Made by a program: the position numbers and the translations under genes | From: Betaproteobacteria bacterium UBA5216 | Lineage (GTDB): Bacteria > Pseudomonadota > Gammaproteobacteria > Burkholderiales > SG8-41 | Length of the DNA: 14,158 nt | Assembly: GCA_002412495.1 (NCBI GenBank) | Contig: DHVE01000087.1 | Location: forward strand, 1-14,158 | Reading direction: 5' to 3' | Shown: piece after piece, positions 13,467 through 14,158 of the stretch | How the letters are laid out: every line of letters begins with the position of its first letter | How positions within the stretch are numbered: the first letter of the stretch is position 1 | Notes under the pieces: generated by a model | Database searches by the model: none | What the model was told of the DNA's origin: nothing | The model's input: only the letters and a program-made list of their open reading frames with translations

Positions 13467-14158
13467 ATGCGCACTTTGACAGAAGATTGCGGCAGGCGGT
13501 GCTGGCGACGCATGCCGGTGTTAATGGCGTGCGGCTTGTTGGCGCAGGTCGTCTATGCGCAATACCCCTCCGCCCCGATCCGGCTGATCGTGCCGAATTC
13601 ACCCGGCGGCGCCGCCGATTCCACCGGGCGCCTGTTTGGCGGCGCACTGGCGCAGGCGCTGGCACGGCAAGTCATCATTGACAACCGATCAGGGGCGGGT
13701 GGCAACATCGCGCTGGAAATCGCGGCCAAGTCCCCGCCGGATGGCCATACCTTGGTGTTCAGCGGCGTGACCCACGCCATCAGCGTCAGCTTGTACCGCA
13801 GGCTCGGTTTTGATTTGAATAAAGACTTCGTGCCCATCGCGCTGCTGACCGCCGGCGCGTATGGCGTCGCGGTGCATCCGGCGGTGCCGGCAAAGTCGAT
13901 CAAGGAATTGATTGCGCTCGCTCGCGCGCGTCCCGGTGCGCTGAATTACGGATCCACCGCCAATGGCACGTATCTGGGCGGCGCGTTGTTGTGCGACATG
14001 ACCGGCGTCAAAATGACGCATGTGGCCTACAAGGGCGCCGGCCCGGCGATGGTGGCGTTGATGTCGGGCGAAATCGAAGTGGGGCTGACCTCGGTGGCGT
14101 CCACGCTGGCGCATATACATTCCGGTAAGTTGCGCGTGCTGGCGGTGACCAGCGCCAA
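13467..14158 (+). CDS. Bug/TctC-family periplasmic solute-binding protein 4 (3' end outside window)
   Basis: The first 230 codons are present and the frame is open at the window edge. The ATG at 13467 has GGGGGA (13454-13459) seven bases upstream. The N-terminus begins MRTLTEDCGRRCWRRM, followed by hydrophobic PVLMACGLLAQVVYAQ with cleavage near YAQ-YP. Mature landmarks: PSAPIRLIVPNSPGGAADST with GGxxD, VIIDNRSGAGGNIALE, SPPDGHTLVF, LNKDFVPIALL, AVPAKSIKELIALARARPGA, LNYGSTANGTYLGGAL and VAYKGAGPAMVALMSGEIEV. About the last third of a normal family member is missing because of the window end. It is divergent from bicupin-like protein B with 118 bases between starts, so the two units may share control. 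Confidence 0.94.
   Translation, partial: MRTLTEDCGRRCWRRMPVLMACGLLAQVVYAQYPSAPIRLIVPNSPGGAADSTGRLFGGALAQALARQVIIDNRSGAGGNIALEIAAKSPPDGHTLVFSGVTHAISVSLYRRLGFDLNKDFVPIALLTAGAYGVAVHPAVPAKSIKELIALARARPGALNYGSTANGTYLGGALLCDMTGVKMTHVAYKGAGPAMVALMSGEIEVGLTSVASTLAHIHSGKLRVLAVTSA

Overview
The window is GC-rich, densely packed bacterial chromosome. It is most likely betaproteobacterial (Burkholderiales-like). The evidence is four separate Bug-family (TctC-type) periplasmic solute-binding proteins in 14 kb with no TctA/TctB membrane genes beside them, which is a known expansion in Bordetella, Cupriavidus and relatives, plus a typical proteobacterial dnaE. No tRNA, rRNA, CRISPR array, transposase or insertion sequence was found.

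Layout: (1) 1-2854 (+): the C-terminal part of dnaE, overlapped by a small exported TPR protein. (2) 2855-3147: intergenic, with weak hairpins only. (3) 5130-3148 (-): a three-gene unit of a Tat-exported NAD(P)-binding oxidoreductase, a bicupin-like protein and ychJ, the last two joined by a TAATG stop/start overlap. (4) 5330-8843 (+): a tight four-gene unit of NIPSNAP, Bug, alpha/beta-hydrolase fold protein and D-2-hydroxyacid dehydrogenase-like protein. (5) 9837-8854 (-): a single Bug gene, convergent with unit 4. (6) 9943-11824 (+): alpha/beta hydrolase followed by Bug. (7) 13348-11902 (-): a second bicupin-like protein followed by a DsbA/HCCA-isomerase-like protein, with a good sigma-70-type promoter. 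(8) 13467-end (+): a fourth Bug gene, cut by the window edge.

From dnaE onward this reads as an accessory uptake and catabolism region. Bug proteins would capture carboxylated small molecules in the periplasm. Hydrolase, dehydrogenase, isomerase-like, NIPSNAP and cupin proteins are the usual company of small-molecule degradation genes. The substrate cannot be read from the sequence.

The most notable observation is in unit 4. The alpha/beta-hydrolase at 6953-7753 has a well-preserved fold but has lost all three catalytic-triad positions (Ser to Ala, Asp to Asn, His to Gln) compared with its intact paralogue at 9943-10794. The gene 4 bp downstream, a 2-hydroxyacid dehydrogenase homologue, has Arg where the family has its catalytic His. 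Both frames are open and tightly packed, so this looks like an operon carrying two successive pseudoenzyme candidates beside a binding protein. A pair of distant bicupin paralogues sharing an HxHxxxQ motif is a second point of interest.
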